In this document: positions 34,056 through 46,655 of the stretch, one piece after another
How positions within the stretch are numbered: position 1 is the stretch's first letter
Layout: the number at the start of each line of letters is the position of its first letter
Assembly (NCBI GenBank): GCA_016185345.1
Contig: JACPNS010000015.1
Coordinates: 62,001 to 126,000 of the forward strand
Length of the DNA: 64,000 bases
DNA from: Solirubrobacterales bacterium
GTDB taxonomy: Bacteria > Actinomycetota > Thermoleophilia > Solirubrobacterales > JACPNS01
Direction of reading: 5' to 3'
Notes under the pieces: generated by a model
Database searches by the model: none
What the model saw: only the letters and a program-made list of their open reading frames with translations
Told to the model about the DNA's origin: nothing
Program-made: the position numbers and the translations under genes

Positions 34056-35084
34056 CTACGCGAGCGCCGCGTCTGTGTCCGAGACGGCGGCTTTCTGAAT
34101 CGCGTCGGCAACGAGCTGACCGCATGCGGCGGCAATGTCCTGGCCGCGAGTCAGGCGCACTGTCGCGACGACGCCTTCTGATTGCAGCGTGTCCTTGAAA
34201 GCGGCGATCGTGGTGCGGGCCGATCCTCCGTATCCCGTGCCAGTCGGGTTGTAGGGGATCAGATTGACCTTGAAGGCGTTGTGGGGTTGGAGCACCTCGG
34301 CGAGTTGCTTGGCGTGGATCGTGTGGTCGTTGATCCCATCGAGCATCACGTACTCGATGTACACGCGGCGATTGTTCTGTTCGTAGTGCTTGCGGCACTC
34401 GGCGAGCACGTCCTCAAGCGGCCAGCGGTCGTTGACCGGCATGATCTTCGAGCGCAGCTCGGGGTCGGCGGCGTGGAGGCTGAGCGCGAGTCGCACCGGT
34501 CGCTCGATCTTGTTGAACTGTTTGATGCCCGGGAGCCAGCCGACGGTTGAAACTGTCGTGCGGCGACTGGTGATCCCGATGTCCGGGAGCTTCTCGCAGG
34601 ACTCGAGCACGTTGTCGAGGTTCATCATCGGTTCGCCCATGCCCATGAACACGAGGTGGTTGACGTTGTCCTCGATGCGCTTGAAGAAGAGCGCCTGGTC
34701 GAGGATCTCGGCAGTAGTGAGGTTGCGGCCGAAGGCCATCGTGCCGGTCGCACAGAAGGTGCAGGTAAGCGGGCAGCCCGACTGGCTCGAGACGCAGATC
34801 GAGCGGCGACCGTCGAGGTACTTCATCATCACGGCTTCGACGGGGCGCTTGTCGTGGGTGTGGAAGAGGGCCTTGACGGTGCCGTCGCGGGATTCAGCGC
34901 TGTCGATCAGCTCAAGCGTGGAGAACGGCACTCGCTCATCGAGCTCGAGGCGCAGCAACTCGGGAAGATTGGACATCTCCTCGTAGCCAGTCGCTCCGCG
35001 CGCGGTCCACTCCCATACCTGTTTGGCGCGGTAGGGGGCATCGCCGAGTTCTTCGAGCGTGTCCTTGAGAAGATTCAGATCCAT
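34056..35084 (-). CDS. rlmN: 23S rRNA/tRNA adenine-C2 methyltransferase RlmN
   Basis: This 342-residue radical SAM enzyme methylates A2503 of 23S rRNA and A37 of some tRNAs. The 4Fe-4S motif CxxxCxxC is in GCPLTCTFCATG. FMGMGEPMMNLDNV, STVGWLPGI and ISRRTTVSTVG-like segments (TSRRTTVS) are family marks. The N-terminal domain contains YRAKQVWEWTARG. The C-terminal cysteine region (AAACGQL) carries the catalytic Cys. Its promoter must lie in the short gap to the divergent membrane protein gene. Confidence 0.96.
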   Translation of the reverse strand: MDLNLLKDTLEELGDAPYRAKQVWEWTARGATGYEEMSNLPELLRLELDERVPFSTLELIDSAESRDGTVKALFHTHDKRPVEAVMMKYLDGRRSICVSSQSGCPLTCTFCATGTMAFGRNLTTAEILDQALFFKRIEDNVNHLVFMGMGEPMMNLDNVLESCEKLPDIGITSRRTTVSTVGWLPGIKQFNKIERPVRLALSLHAADPELRSKIMPVNDRWPLEDVLAECRKHYEQNNRRVYIEYVMLDGINDHTIHAKQLAEVLQPHNAFKVNLIPYNPTGTGYGGSARTTIAAFKDTLQSEGVVATVRLTRGQDIAAACGQLVADAIQKAAVSDTDAALA

Positions 35085-35103
35085 CGTTCACAACGGTAGG
35101 GGA

Positions 35104-35538
35104 ATGGCAATGACTCACGCGTTGGGTCCTCGGTTCCGATGCATGGACATGACCGCCGATCAGGCATACGCCTGTATTTTCATCGCGCTGCTTGCGCTTC
35201 CCGCGGTGGCGTGGGTACTCGAGCGGGGCAACGGGGGGCATCTGCCAAGTCGTCGAGCCGCGATGGTGCTCGGACTCGTTGGGGCGGCGGCGATGTTGAC
35301 GCCGATCGTCGCCGCGGAAGTCGAATTGATCGGGGGCGGGCTCGCGGGCAATGGGGGCGACCTCTTCGTGATTCCCGCGCTGGGGCTCCCGCTGATCGCG
35401 CTTTCTGTCGCCTGGGTAATTTTGCCGCTCCGGGCCGAGGCGAAAAAAGCTGCGAGCCGGTGGAAGCTCGCGCTGCTCGTGTTGCCGTCACTGTTGATCG
35501 GGCTGCCCAACGCGATCTACATCGCGATGGCTCAATGA
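35104..35538 (+). CDS. Hypothetical four-transmembrane protein
   Basis: This protein of about 144 residues has about four hydrophobic segments: ACIFIALLALPAVAWVL, MVLGLVGAAAMLTPIVAAEV, FVIPALGLPLIALSVAWVIL and LALLVLPSLLIGLPNAIYI. It has no recognised domain. I prefer ATG 35104 (GGGGA upstream) to an earlier in-frame start at 35059, which would lie inside rlmN on the other strand. ATG 35143 is also possible. It stands divergent to rlmN and alone. Confidence 0.6.
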   Translation: MAMTHALGPRFRCMDMTADQAYACIFIALLALPAVAWVLERGNGGHLPSRRAAMVLGLVGAAAMLTPIVAAEVELIGGGLAGNGGDLFVIPALGLPLIALSVAWVILPLRAEAKKAASRWKLALLVLPSLLIGLPNAIYIAMAQ

Positions 35539-35612
35539 GCTGACCTCGCGCGCCCGTGCGCGTGAGATTTGCGCAAATTGCTGCCTCTTTGCGGGCGCGT
35601 AGGCTTCACTGC

Positions 35613-36386
35613 GTGCGTCTTGCGAAATACATCGCCCACGCTGGCATCGCCAGCCGCCGCGCCTCAGAGCAGCTGATCTTTGACGGCCGCGTCACGGTTG
35701 ACGGCAACGTTGCCACGGATCCCGCGCGCGATGTGGACGACGGCAACGAGATATCGGTTGATGGTGACCGCGTGGCTATCGAGAAAACGGTGGTGTACGC
35801 GGTGAACAAGCCACTCGGCGTAATCAGCACGGCAAGCGACCCAGAAGGCCGCCGCACGGTGGTCGATCTCATCGGCTCCGAGAAACGCCTCTACCCAGTC
35901 GGCCGCCTCGACGCAAACTCATTCGGCCTGATGCTCGTCACCAACGACGGCGACCTCGCCCAGAAGCTCAGCCACCCTCGCCACGGCGTGCCCAAGACCT
36001 ACCGCGTTCGCGTTCGTCGAGGAAATCCACTCTCGCGCGGCGAGCTCGCGCACCTGGCAGCAGGAGTCGAGCTGGAAGACGGCAAAACCGGCCGCGCCGA
36101 GGTCACCAAGACCGGGCCGCGCGAGTTCGAGATCGTCATTCGCGAAGGACGCAACCGCCAGATCCGTCGCATGTGTGAAGCGATCGGCCGCGACGTCGGC
36201 GAGCTCCAGCGCATCAAGTTCGGACCGCTCGAACTCGGCCGCCTCAAAGAGGGCACGGCCCGCAAACTTTCGAACGAGGAGATCGAATCGCTCTGGCAGA
36301 ATGTCGATCTCGCACAGACCACGAAAAAGCCCTCCAAGCCCAAGTCGCGCGGCAACTCGCGCACCGGCCGCGGCAAGACCAGATGA
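35613..36386 (+). CDS. Ribosomal pseudouridine synthase (RsuA/RluB family)
   Basis: This 257-residue protein has an N-terminal S4 RNA-binding domain (about 1-50, RLAKYIAHAGIASRR, FDGRVTVDG) and then the catalytic domain with YPVGRLDANSFGLMLVTNDG, which contains the catalytic Asp. REGRNRQIRRMCEAIG closes the family signature. It isomerises uridine in large- or small-subunit rRNA; RluB is likely but the site cannot be fixed. GTG 35613 is chosen because the S4 domain then begins at residue 1. A basic tail follows. The end overlaps the chorismate mutase gene by four bases. Confidence 0.92.
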   Translation: MRLAKYIAHAGIASRRASEQLIFDGRVTVDGNVATDPARDVDDGNEISVDGDRVAIEKTVVYAVNKPLGVISTASDPEGRRTVVDLIGSEKRLYPVGRLDANSFGLMLVTNDGDLAQKLSHPRHGVPKTYRVRVRRGNPLSRGELAHLAAGVELEDGKTGRAEVTKTGPREFEIVIREGRNRQIRRMCEAIGRDVGELQRIKFGPLELGRLKEGTARKLSNEEIESLWQNVDLAQTTKKPSKPKSRGNSRTGRGKTR

Positions 36387-36766
36387 ACGCAGACTCCAAC
36401 ACCAAGCTCTTCGCCCTGCGCGGCGCGACCACGGTCAAAGCCAACGAGGCCGACTTGATCGTGGAAGCGACCGAGGAGCTGCTCGTCGAGGTGCTCAAAC
36501 GCAACGACCTCGCTCCGGCCGCGCTCGTCAGCTGCATCTTCACCACGACAGCGGATCTGAACGCCCAGTTTCCAGCGGTCGCCGCGCGCAACATCGGCCT
36601 GAACGCCGTGCCGTTGCTCTGCGCGAGCGAGATCGACGTCCCCGGTTCGCTGCCCCTCGCGATCCGCATTCTTCTTCAGTACTACGCGCCACCCGAGCAC
36701 GAAAGCAAACACGTGTACCTGCGCGACGCAGTCACGCTGCGCACTGACCTCTCGGCAGCCCAATAG
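36383..36766 (+). CDS. aroH: Chorismate mutase, AroH type
   Basis: This 127-residue monofunctional mutase of the trimeric AroH class (as in Bacillus) converts chorismate to prephenate. FALRGATTVKANEAD holds the N-terminal active-site Arg, CIFTTTADLNAQFPA is the central block, and PLLCASEIDVPGSL and HVYLRDAVTLRTDL end the fold. It lies between a pseudouridine synthase and an aminotransferase, with tyrA and aroA further down, so it feeds tyrosine and phenylalanine synthesis. Confidence 0.93.
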   Translation: MNADSNTKLFALRGATTVKANEADLIVEATEELLVEVLKRNDLAPAALVSCIFTTTADLNAQFPAVAARNIGLNAVPLLCASEIDVPGSLPLAIRILLQYYAPPEHESKHVYLRDAVTLRTDLSAAQ

Positions 36767-36768
36767 CC

Positions 36769-37842
36769 ATGCCGATCAAGATCAACGAAACGATCGCGGC
36801 CATCCCGGTCTACCCGCAGGCGAGCACTTACTCGTTCGGTGGTCCGCTGGTGAAGATGTCCAGCAACGAGTCGCCGTTCGCGCCGCACCCAGCCGTCGCC
36901 GAGGCGATCACGGCCGCTGGGCGCAACGTGAATCGCTATCCAGACCCAAGCGGCAGCGCATTCCGTAAGAAGCTCGCCGAGACCTACGACATGGCCGCAG
37001 AGCAGATCGTCCTTGGCAACGGGTCCTGCGAGATCCTGCTCGCCGGCGCGCAGGTGCTGCTCGAGCCGGGCGCCGAACTCATCTACACCTGGCCGTCCTT
37101 CTCGATGTACCCGCACCTTGCCGCGATGACCGGCGCGACCGCCGTCGAGGTGCCGCTGACCATCGATCACCGTCATGACCTCGACGCGATGCTCGCCGCG
37201 ATCACCCCGAAGACGAAGATGATCCTCGTCTGCAACCCGAACAACCCGACCGGCACGTTCGTTGACTTTGATTCGATCAACTCGTTCGTCAGTGAAGTGC
37301 CCAATGACGTCTGCATCGTGATCGACGAGGCCTACATCGAGTTCGTCGAGGGCGTCGATCGTGACGGCCTCCTGCCGCTGGTGATCGAGCACGACAACGT
37401 CGTGATCACTCGCACCTTCGCGAAGATCTATGGCCTGGCCGGGCTACGTGTTGGATATGGATTTGCACCACTTGCCTTCAAGCAGGCGATCGATCTCGTG
37501 CGTCAACCCTTCAGCGTCAACCTTGTTGCTCAGGCCGCCGCCACTGAGGCTCTCAATCACCCCGATGACGTCGTCGAGCGGGTGGGGGCAACCATCGCGG
37601 AGCGCCAGTGGGTCGAGACCGAACTGGGCGAGGCCGGATTCGCGACAGCCGAGACCCAGACGAACTTCAGCTGGATCGATCTCGGCGGCCTCGACGAAGA
37701 TGTCGTCGTTGATGGCCTCGCCAAAGAGGGAATCATCGTGCGTGCCGGCAAAGCGCTCGGCGCGGATGGCTTTATTCGCGCCAGCTACTGCGAACACAAC
37801 GAACACGTGCGATTTATCGCCGCGATGCGTGGCTTTTCGTAG
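36769..37842 (+). CDS. hisC: HisC-like PLP aminotransferase (histidinol-phosphate or aromatic)
   Basis: This 357-residue fold-type I aminotransferase has KMSSNESPFAPHPAV, NPNNPTGTFVD, DEAYIEFV and the PLP lysine Lys219 in TRTFAKIYGLAGLRVGYG. This is the HisC subgroup. Its neighbours are chorismate mutase, DAHP synthase and prephenate dehydrogenase, so it may act on aromatic keto acids instead of, or as well as, histidinol phosphate. Sequence alone does not settle this. ATG is two bases after aroH. Confidence 0.88.
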   Translation: MPIKINETIAAIPVYPQASTYSFGGPLVKMSSNESPFAPHPAVAEAITAAGRNVNRYPDPSGSAFRKKLAETYDMAAEQIVLGNGSCEILLAGAQVLLEPGAELIYTWPSFSMYPHLAAMTGATAVEVPLTIDHRHDLDAMLAAITPKTKMILVCNPNNPTGTFVDFDSINSFVSEVPNDVCIVIDEAYIEFVEGVDRDGLLPLVIEHDNVVITRTFAKIYGLAGLRVGYGFAPLAFKQAIDLVRQPFSVNLVAQAAATEALNHPDDVVERVGATIAERQWVETELGEAGFATAETQTNFSWIDLGGLDEDVVVDGLAKEGIIVRAGKALGADGFIRASYCEHNEHVRFIAAMRGFS

Positions 37843-37902
37843 AAATTCGCGTACTCTGTCCTGACGCGCGAAGCGGATTTGCTCAACTCGCGCCGTATCT
37901 AC

Positions 37903-38002
37903 ACCAAAGACGTTTGCAGGCAAGAACTTTGGTGCGGTTGTGTCCCTGAGGCCCGCCGTGATCCCATCCAAAACTTGAATACGCAGTACACACACCAACC
38001 GC
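37903..38002 (+). promoter_or_regulatory. Leader hairpins upstream of DAHP synthase
   Basis: In the 183-base gap before the DAHP synthase gene, ACCAAAG (37903-37909) pairs with CTTTGGT (37927-37933). GCGGTTGTGT (37934-37943) pairs with ACAC-C-AACCGC (37992-38002) with one bulged C. The two stems are adjacent and end 24 bases before the ATG. They could control the gene for the entry step of the aromatic pathway. No T-box or leader peptide is evident. Confidence 0.4.
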
Positions 38003-38025
38003 AAGGCAACAGGTAGGCAATCCAA

Positions 38026-39060
38026 ATGATGATCGTGATGACAGAAGGCGCGACCGAGGAGCAGATCCAGGGCGTCATCGACCGCATTGAGAAGGCAGGC
38101 GCAAACGCCCACGTTTCTCGCGGACAATTTGTCACCGTCATTGGGGCCGTCGGCGACGCCGACAGTCAGGTGCACGAGGCAGGCTTGGAGCTTGCCGACG
38201 GTGTAGACCACGTCGTTCCGATCATGAAGCCGTACAAGCTCTCGAGTGCTCAGTTCACCAAGGGCGAGAAGACGACGATCGAAATTGAAGGACGCAAGCT
38301 CGGCGGTGGCCACTTCGCGCTGATCGCAGGTCCCTGCACTGTCGAGAGCCGCGAACAGGTGTTCACCAGCGCCCAGCAGTGCAAAGACGCAGGTGTTCCG
38401 TTCTTCCGTGGCGGTGCCTATAAGCCGCGCACTAGTCCTTACTCATTCCAGGGCCTTGGTGTTGAGGGACTGCGCATCCTCGGCGAGGCCAAGGAAGAGT
38501 TCGGCATGCCAATCGTCACCGAGCTGATGGACGTCCGCGACGTCGAGCACGTCGTCGAGTTCGCCGACGTCATCCAGGTCGGCGCGCGCAACATGCAGAA
38601 TTACAACCTGCTCACCGAGATCGGCCGTTCCGGCGTTCCTGCGCTGCTCAAGCGCGGTCTCTCCAGCACGATCGAAGACCTCCTGATGGCCTCCGAGTAC
38701 ATCCTCAAGGAGGGCAACCAGGACGTCATGCTCTGCGAGCGCGGAATCCGCACCTTCGAGCCGGGCTACCGCTTCACGCTCGACCTGCTGGCCGTTCCGG
38801 TGCTACAACAGTTGACGCATCTGCCGATCGTTGTTGACCCCTCCCACGCGGCAGGTCGCCGCGACCTCGTCCTCTCGATGTCGCTGGCAGCAGCGGCAGC
38901 GGGCGCAGACGGCATCATCGTCGAGACGCACCCCGACCCCGAGAATGCGATCTGTGACGGACCGCAGGCGATCGTCGGCAGCGAGTTCGGCGATTACGCC
39001 GAGCAGGTCAACCGCATCGCGGAGATGGTGGGCAAGACTGCTGAAGTCGTCGCTGCGTAG
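38026..39060 (+). CDS. aroF: DAHP synthase (3-deoxy-7-phosphoheptulonate synthase), class I beta type
   Basis: This 344-residue enzyme catalyses the first shikimate-pathway step, from phosphoenolpyruvate and erythrose 4-phosphate. Residues 1-70 are a ferredoxin-like regulatory domain ([18 protein letters not shown]), typical of feedback-controlled I-beta enzymes. The barrel carries [49 protein letters not shown] and [11 protein letters not shown]. It is preceded by possible leader hairpins. Confidence 0.95.
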   Translation: MMIVMTEGATEEQIQGVIDRIEKAGANAHVSRGQFVTVIGAVGDADSQVHEAGLELADGVDHVVPIMKPYKLSSAQFTKGEKTTIEIEGRKLGGGHFALIAGPCTVESREQVFTSAQQCKDAGVPFFRGGAYKPRTSPYSFQGLGVEGLRILGEAKEEFGMPIVTELMDVRDVEHVVEFADVIQVGARNMQNYNLLTEIGRSGVPALLKRGLSSTIEDLLMASEYILKEGNQDVMLCERGIRTFEPGYRFTLDLLAVPVLQQLTHLPIVVDPSHAAGRRDLVLSMSLAAAAAGADGIIVETHPDPENAICDGPQAIVGSEFGDYAEQVNRIAEMVGKTAEVVAA

Positions 39061-39203
39061 CGCAAACGATCAAAAACGCTCGATAGCCCTGGGCGGTCGG
39101 ATGCTCAGAGGCTGGTCAAATAGTCGACGAGCAAGTCTGGCTCGACGCCGCTCGACGGGCTTTGAGATCGGCCCGAAATCAGCCGCCTGTACGATCTTGC
39201 CCG

Positions 39204-40312
39204 ATGTCGGACGAGACCCCAGCACCCCCTGAGTCATCGAAGATTGCGATCATCGGCGTTGGACTGATCGGTGGATCGGTCGGACTGGCCGCGCGCAAGC
39301 GAATCGAGGGCATCGGAGAGGTCGTCGGCTGGGATCCCGCGCCTGGTGTACTCGACGAAGCCTTGAAACTCGGCGTGATCACCAGCGTGGCCGAAACTCC
39401 CGAGTCAGCGGCCGATGGCGCAGATCTGATCGTGTTGGCAAGCCCTGTGGCCACGTTGGCCGACAACGCAGTGCGCGTACTGGCTGTCGCCGGTCCCGAC
39501 ACGGTCGTGACTGACGTCGGCTCGACCAAGCGCGAGATTGTCGCCGCGATCAGCGATCCGCGCTTCATCGGTGGTCATCCGATCGCAGGAGCCGAAACCT
39601 CGGGCGTCGAGCACGCGCGTGAGGACCTGTTCGAGGATTCCACCTGGTTCGTAACTCCGACGCCCAACACGACGGGAACCGGGCTTGAGCGCCTGATGCG
39701 ATTCGCGCGAAATCTCGGCGCCCAGCCTCACGCCGTCGACGCAGCAGACCACGACCGTCTGCTCGCAGACATCAGCCACCTTCCACACGTGCTCGCGAAT
39801 GCGCTCGTCACCCAGGCCGCAGGCTCGATCAACACCGAGGATGGCTCGATCGCCGTCGTCGGCCCGAGTTTCCGCGACGCCACTCGCGTCGCCGGCGCCA
39901 ACAGCTCGATCTGGCGCGACATCTACCTCTCAAACCACGATGCTCTCGTCCCGGCCATCGACGCAGTGATCGGCAGGCTCACAGAGTTTCGCGACGCCGT
40001 GAAATCCGGCGACGGCGACGAGATCGTCCGCTTGAACGAACAGGCGCGCGTCGACCGCGAGACACTGCTGGAGCGCGACCTCGTGGGTGAAGAGATCTTC
40101 GAGCTGCGCGTCTCCGTTCCGAACCAGCCGGGCGTACTCGCCAACATCACGCTGGCCCTGGGCAAGGCGGGGATCAACATCGTCGACATCGCACTCTCGC
40201 CTGCGGCAGACATGCGCAGCGGCTCGATCAGCCTCTGGGTGCCGGGCGAGGAGGCCGCCATGCGAACTGAGAATCTGATCTGCGAACTCGGTTTCCCGGT
40301 GGCCAGGGCCTG

Positions 40313-40313
<1 letters not shown>
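39204..40313 (+). CDS. tyrA: Prephenate dehydrogenase with C-terminal ACT domain
   Basis: This 369-residue enzyme has an NAD-binding Rossmann start (IAIIGVGLIGGSVGLAA) and the dehydrogenase body with TDVGSTKREIV, GGHPIAGAETSGVE and ISHLPHVLANAL. A C-terminal ACT domain (about 295-365, ELRVSVPNQPGVLANIT) probably binds tyrosine for feedback control. ATG 39204 is preferred over an in-frame start 42 bases upstream. The stop overlaps the aroA ATG by one base. Confidence 0.93.
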
Positions 40314-42792
<2,479 letters not shown>

Positions 42793-42796
42793 AGCC

Positions 42797-43417
42797 ATGA
42801 TCATCGCGATAGACGGCCCGGCTGGAGCCGGCAAAAGCACGGTTTCCCGAGCCGTGGCAGAGGCGCTTGGCGCCACCTACCTCGACAGCGGCGCGATGTA
42901 CCGCGTCGTCGCCTTCAAGACGCTCTCGGGCTCTGACGCTGCGTCAGCAGCGCGGTCGACGATGATCGGCCTGGGCGAGAAGGTCACGGCCGATGGCATC
43001 GACGTGACCGAGCTGATCCGCTCGCCGGAAGTCGCGGCGCGCGCATCCGAGGTCGCGCAACTCCCGCTCGTTCGCCAGGCGCTCGTTGAGCAGCAGCGCA
43101 AGATCATGAGCGACGGCCGCAGCTGGGTAGCCGAAGGCCGCGACATCGGAACGGTCGTCGCCCCCGGCGCCGACTTGAAAATCTTCCTGACCGCAGACCC
43201 CGAAGCCCGCGCCGAACGCCGCGCGACCGAGCTGGGCCTCGACGCCGAAGCCGTGAAAGCCGAACAAGAAGAACGCGACCTTCGCGACACCACCCGCGAC
43301 GACTCACCGCTGGTCGCCGCCGAGGACGCGATCGAGATCGACACAACTGGATTGTCGATCGACCAGGTGGTCGCCCGAATCCTTGAGCTCGCCCGCCCGA
43401 CCTCAGCTCCGGCATGA
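42797..43417 (+). CDS. cmk: Cytidylate kinase
   Basis: This 206-residue P-loop kinase phosphorylates CMP and d[23 protein letters not shown] is the N-terminal P-loop, [12 protein letters not shown] binds substrate, and [20 protein letters not shown] and the R-D lid region (TTRDDSPL) are present. The end overlaps der by four bases; cmk-der pairing is common in actinobacteria. Confidence 0.97.
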   Translation: MIIAIDGPAGAGKSTVSRAVAEALGATYLDSGAMYRVVAFKTLSGSDAASAARSTMIGLGEKVTADGIDVTELIRSPEVAARASEVAQLPLVRQALVEQQRKIMSDGRSWVAEGRDIGTVVAPGADLKIFLTADPEARAERRATELGLDAEAVKAEQEERDLRDTTRDDSPLVAAEDAIEIDTTGLSIDQVVARILELARPTSAPA

Positions 43418-44859
43418 GCGACATGAACGAGGAGCAAGAGTTCATCGAGATTGAGGTCGTCGAGGAAGGCGACTTTCCGCTCGGACTCGACGAGCAGGAA
43501 GAGGTCGGCCTGGAAGTTGGGCCCGAGGAGGACGGTCCGCCTCGTCGCCACGCCACGATCGCCATCGTTGGCTACCCGAACGTTGGCAAGTCGAGTCTGA
43601 TCAACCGCCTGACCGAGTCCAAGGAAGCCGTCGTCCACGAGCGCGCAGGTGTTACGCGCGACCGCAAGGCGCTGCACACGGACTGGAACGGGGTGGACTT
43701 GACGTTCATCGACACCGGCGGCGTGGACGTAGCCGAGGACAACCACATCGCACGCGGGATTCGCTTCCAGGCCGAGACAGCGATCGAACTGGCCGACGTC
43801 GTGATGTTCGTGGTCGATGGTCGCGCCGGCTACCGGCCGGGCGACGACGACATCGCGCAGATTCTGCGCCGCGGTCGTAAGCCTGTCGTGATCGCAGTCA
43901 ACAAGATCGACTCGGCGAAGGACATTCCGAACGCGTCCGAGTTTCAGCGACTGGGCATGGGCGATCCATCTGCGGTCAGCGCGGCGCAGGGCCTGGGCAC
44001 CGGAGATCTGCTCGACCGCATCACAGAGCTTGCACCTGAAGCACAGCGCGATAGCGACGAAGGCGCCGTGAAACTCGCCGTGCTTGGCCGCCCGAACGTG
44101 GGTAAGTCGAGTCTCGTCAACAAAATCGTCGGTGAGGAACGCGTGATCGTCTCGCCGATCAGTGGCACGACGCGCGATTCGATCGACACGAAGATCGATG
44201 TCGAGGGCAAGCCGCTAGTTCTGATCGACACCGCCGGGCTGCGACGCCGCGCAAAACAGGCCGACGAGCTCGAGTACTTCTCGTCGCTGCGCTCGCAGCT
44301 GGCGATGGAGCGCGCCGATGTCGCGCTGATTGTTTGTGACGTGACCGACGGCATCACTTCAGAGGACCTGCGGATCTCCGAGCTCGCGATGAAGGCCGGT
44401 TGTGCCACGCTCGTCGTGCTGAACAAGTGGGACCTGCCGCACGAAGAGCTGGACCTCAAGCACGAGCGCGCCCGGATCGCCCGCAAGCTGCGCCTGCGAC
44501 CCAAGATCGTCACCAGCAGCGCGCTCAACGGCCGCAACGTGCCCAAGCTCCTGACCGAGGCGATGGACCTCGCAGAGCGCTCGGCCCAGCGCATCGCGAC
44601 CAAGCAGTTGAACAAATTCCTCAACGACGTGCAGGGCGTGCGCCAGCCGCCGAGCGTGCGTGGCAAGCGTCTGAAGATGTATTACATGACGCAGTTCGAG
44701 GAGAACCCGCCGCGCTTCGCCATCCAGGTGAACTCGCGTCGCGCGATCGCCCGCGACTACGCCTACTTCGTCGAGAACCAGTTGCGCGAGCGCTACGAGA
44801 TGGACGGCGTTCCGCTGATCATCGACTTCAAGGCGTCCAAGGGCAGATATGACGACTGA
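43414..44859 (+). CDS. der: Ribosome-assembly GTPase Der (EngA)
   Basis: This 481-residue double GTPase assists 50S subunit assembly. An acidic N-terminal extension of about 48 residues precedes G domain 1 ([14 protein letters not shown]). G domain 2 begins [25 protein letters not shown] holds the second NKxD. The KH-like domain ends with [11 protein letters not shown] and [11 protein letters not shown]. The last 11 bases overlap the start of the ABC ATPase gene. Confidence 0.96.
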   Translation: MSDMNEEQEFIEIEVVEEGDFPLGLDEQEEVGLEVGPEEDGPPRRHATIAIVGYPNVGKSSLINRLTESKEAVVHERAGVTRDRKALHTDWNGVDLTFIDTGGVDVAEDNHIARGIRFQAETAIELADVVMFVVDGRAGYRPGDDDIAQILRRGRKPVVIAVNKIDSAKDIPNASEFQRLGMGDPSAVSAAQGLGTGDLLDRITELAPEAQRDSDEGAVKLAVLGRPNVGKSSLVNKIVGEERVIVSPISGTTRDSIDTKIDVEGKPLVLIDTAGLRRRAKQADELEYFSSLRSQLAMERADVALIVCDVTDGITSEDLRISELAMKAGCATLVVLNKWDLPHEELDLKHERARIARKLRLRPKIVTSSALNGRNVPKLLTEAMDLAERSAQRIATKQLNKFLNDVQGVRQPPSVRGKRLKMYYMTQFEENPPRFAIQVNSRRAIARDYAYFVENQLRERYEMDGVPLIIDFKASKGRYDD

Positions 44860-45766
44860 GCCGGCGATCGTCATCGAGGGGCTGCGCAAGTCCTACGACG
44901 ACTTCGAGGCTGTCAAAGGTGTCGATCTGACGATCGAGGCCGGCCAGGTCTTCGCAATTCTCGGTCCCAACGGCGCGGGCAAGACGACGACCGTTGAGAT
45001 TCTCGAGGGATACCGCAACCGGACTGCCGGCAAGGTCAGCGTGCTCGGCGTCGATCCAGAGCATCCCAGCCGTTCATGGCGCGAGCGCATTGGCATCGTG
45101 CTCCAGGAGTCCGAGCAGGGCGCGCTGCTGACCGTCCGCGAGACCCTCGCGATGTACGCCGGCTACTACCCGCACCCACGCGGCGTTGACGAGACGATTC
45201 AGATGGTCGGTCTGCTGGAGAAGTCCGACACGCGAGCCGGCCGCCTTTCCGGAGGGCAGAAGCGCCGCCTCGATGTTGGCCTTGCGCTGATCGGCGATCC
45301 CGACCTGATCTTTCTCGACGAACCGACGACCGGGTTTGACCCCGAAGCACGCCGTGAAGCCTGGGACGTGATCGCATCGATGCGCGATCTCGGAAAGACG
45401 ATCGTGCTCACGACGCACTACATGGAAGAGGCCCAGCGTCTGGCCGATCAGATCGCCGTATTCGCAACTGGTGAGATCATCGCGCAGGGCATGCCGAACG
45501 AAATCGGCGGTCGCGAGGACTTGCCGAGTCGCGTCGAGTTCACACTCCCCACCCGAATCTCAATACCCGATCTGCCAGCGGAATTCCGTGCCGCCGCCAG
45601 CGCCGATGGTCGCGTTGCACTGGACACGACGGACCCAACGCGAAGCGTCCATGAGCTCACCGGCTGGGCGATCAATGTGGGAGTCCAGCTCGACGACCTG
45701 ACCGTCGCGCGACCTTCGCTTGAGGACATCTACCTCAGGCTCACGCAGAACGGCGACGCAGAGTGA
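44849..45766 (+). CDS. ABC exporter ATP-binding protein (ABC-2 type)
   Basis: This 305-residue protein is a single ABC domain plus a C-terminal regulatory extension. Walker A is [12 protein letters not shown], the signature [15 protein letters not shown], Walker [14 protein letters not shown], and the H-loop TTHYMEEAQ. This is the drug/lipid exporter subgroup (CcmA/NodI-like). It works with the permease that follows with a four-base overlap. Substrate unknown. Confidence 0.92.
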   Translation: MTTEPAIVIEGLRKSYDDFEAVKGVDLTIEAGQVFAILGPNGAGKTTTVEILEGYRNRTAGKVSVLGVDPEHPSRSWRERIGIVLQESEQGALLTVRETLAMYAGYYPHPRGVDETIQMVGLLEKSDTRAGRLSGGQKRRLDVGLALIGDPDLIFLDEPTTGFDPEARREAWDVIASMRDLGKTIVLTTHYMEEAQRLADQIAVFATGEIIAQGMPNEIGGREDLPSRVEFTLPTRISIPDLPAEFRAAASADGRVALDTTDPTRSVHELTGWAINVGVQLDDLTVARPSLEDIYLRLTQNGDAE

Positions 45767-46545
45767 CCGGCTTCAGACTCTTCTGGCACCAGTTCACCTT
45801 CGAGTGGAAGATGTTCTGGCGCAACCCCGCCTCCGTCTTTTTCTCGGTCGGTTTGCCGCTCGTGTTCCTCTTCCTGCTGGGAGCCGTCTTCGGCGGCGCC
45901 GAAGACAAGGACCCTACCTACGGCCTGCTGACCGACCAGTACCTCGTCCCAGCGATCATGACCCTCGGGATTGTCAGTGCCTCCTTCGTGAACGTCGCAA
46001 TGACGATCGTCTACCAACGCGAGTTGGGCGTTTTGAAGCGCCTTCGGGGAACCCCGCTGCCTACTTCAATCTTCGTCTCGGCTCGCACCGCGAGCGCCGT
46101 CGTCAACTCAGGGCTGATCGCCCTGGTGATCCTGTTCGCGGGCTACGTTGCCTACGGGATCGACATCGATGGCGCGCGCCTGCTCGGCACGCTGATCATC
46201 GTGGTGGTCGGCTCTGTATCGTTCTGCGCGCTCGGATTTGCGCTCACGATCGTGATTCCAAACCAGGCGGCCGCCCCGGCAATCACGAACATGATCACGC
46301 TGCCGCTGTACTTCATCTCGGGCGTTTTTGGCGACGCTGCGAATCTTCCGACCTTCCTTGCGACGATCGGCGAGTTCTTCCCGATCTACCACCTCGGAGC
46401 CGGCCTTTTTGAGACCTTCAGCCCCGATGCATCGGGAGTGATCGCGCTTGATCCGAAGAACCTCGCAATCGTGGCGGCCTGGGGCGTGGCGGGATTGCTC
46501 GTCTCTTTCTGGAAGTTCCGTTGGGAACCCCAGGAATCGAACTGA
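45763..46545 (+). CDS. ABC-2 type permease
   Basis: This 260-residue protein has six predicted membrane segments. It starts at GTG 45763 inside the stop of the ATPase gene. FRLFWHQFTFEWKMFWRNP at the N-terminus is the usual elbow helix, and LGVLKRLRGTPLPTSIF and LPLYFISGVFGDAANLP are ABC-2 blocks. It forms a drug, lipid or polymer exporter with the upstream ATPase. Substrate unknown. Confidence 0.9.
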   Translation: MTGFRLFWHQFTFEWKMFWRNPASVFFSVGLPLVFLFLLGAVFGGAEDKDPTYGLLTDQYLVPAIMTLGIVSASFVNVAMTIVYQRELGVLKRLRGTPLPTSIFVSARTASAVVNSGLIALVILFAGYVAYGIDIDGARLLGTLIIVVVGSVSFCALGFALTIVIPNQAAAPAITNMITLPLYFISGVFGDAANLPTFLATIGEFFPIYHLGAGLFETFSPDASGVIALDPKNLAIVAAWGVAGLLVSFWKFRWEPQESN

Positions 46546-46575
46546 CTCAGGTAAACCACTAAAGCTGATCGGCAA

Positions 46576-46606
46576 TTGGGGATTTAGTCGGCGCGGGGGC
46601 TATAAT
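46576..46606 (+). promoter_or_regulatory. Predicted metK promoter
   Basis: A consensus -10 TATAAT (46601-46606) lies 50 bases before the metK ATG. The best -35 is TTGGGG (46576-46581) at a slightly long spacing of 19 bases. No SAM riboswitch fits in the leader. Confidence 0.5.
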
Positions 46607-46655
46607 TCCGCGCTTACGCACTTTGAAAGCAACCCCATCTGGAGTTTCCCCGGTC

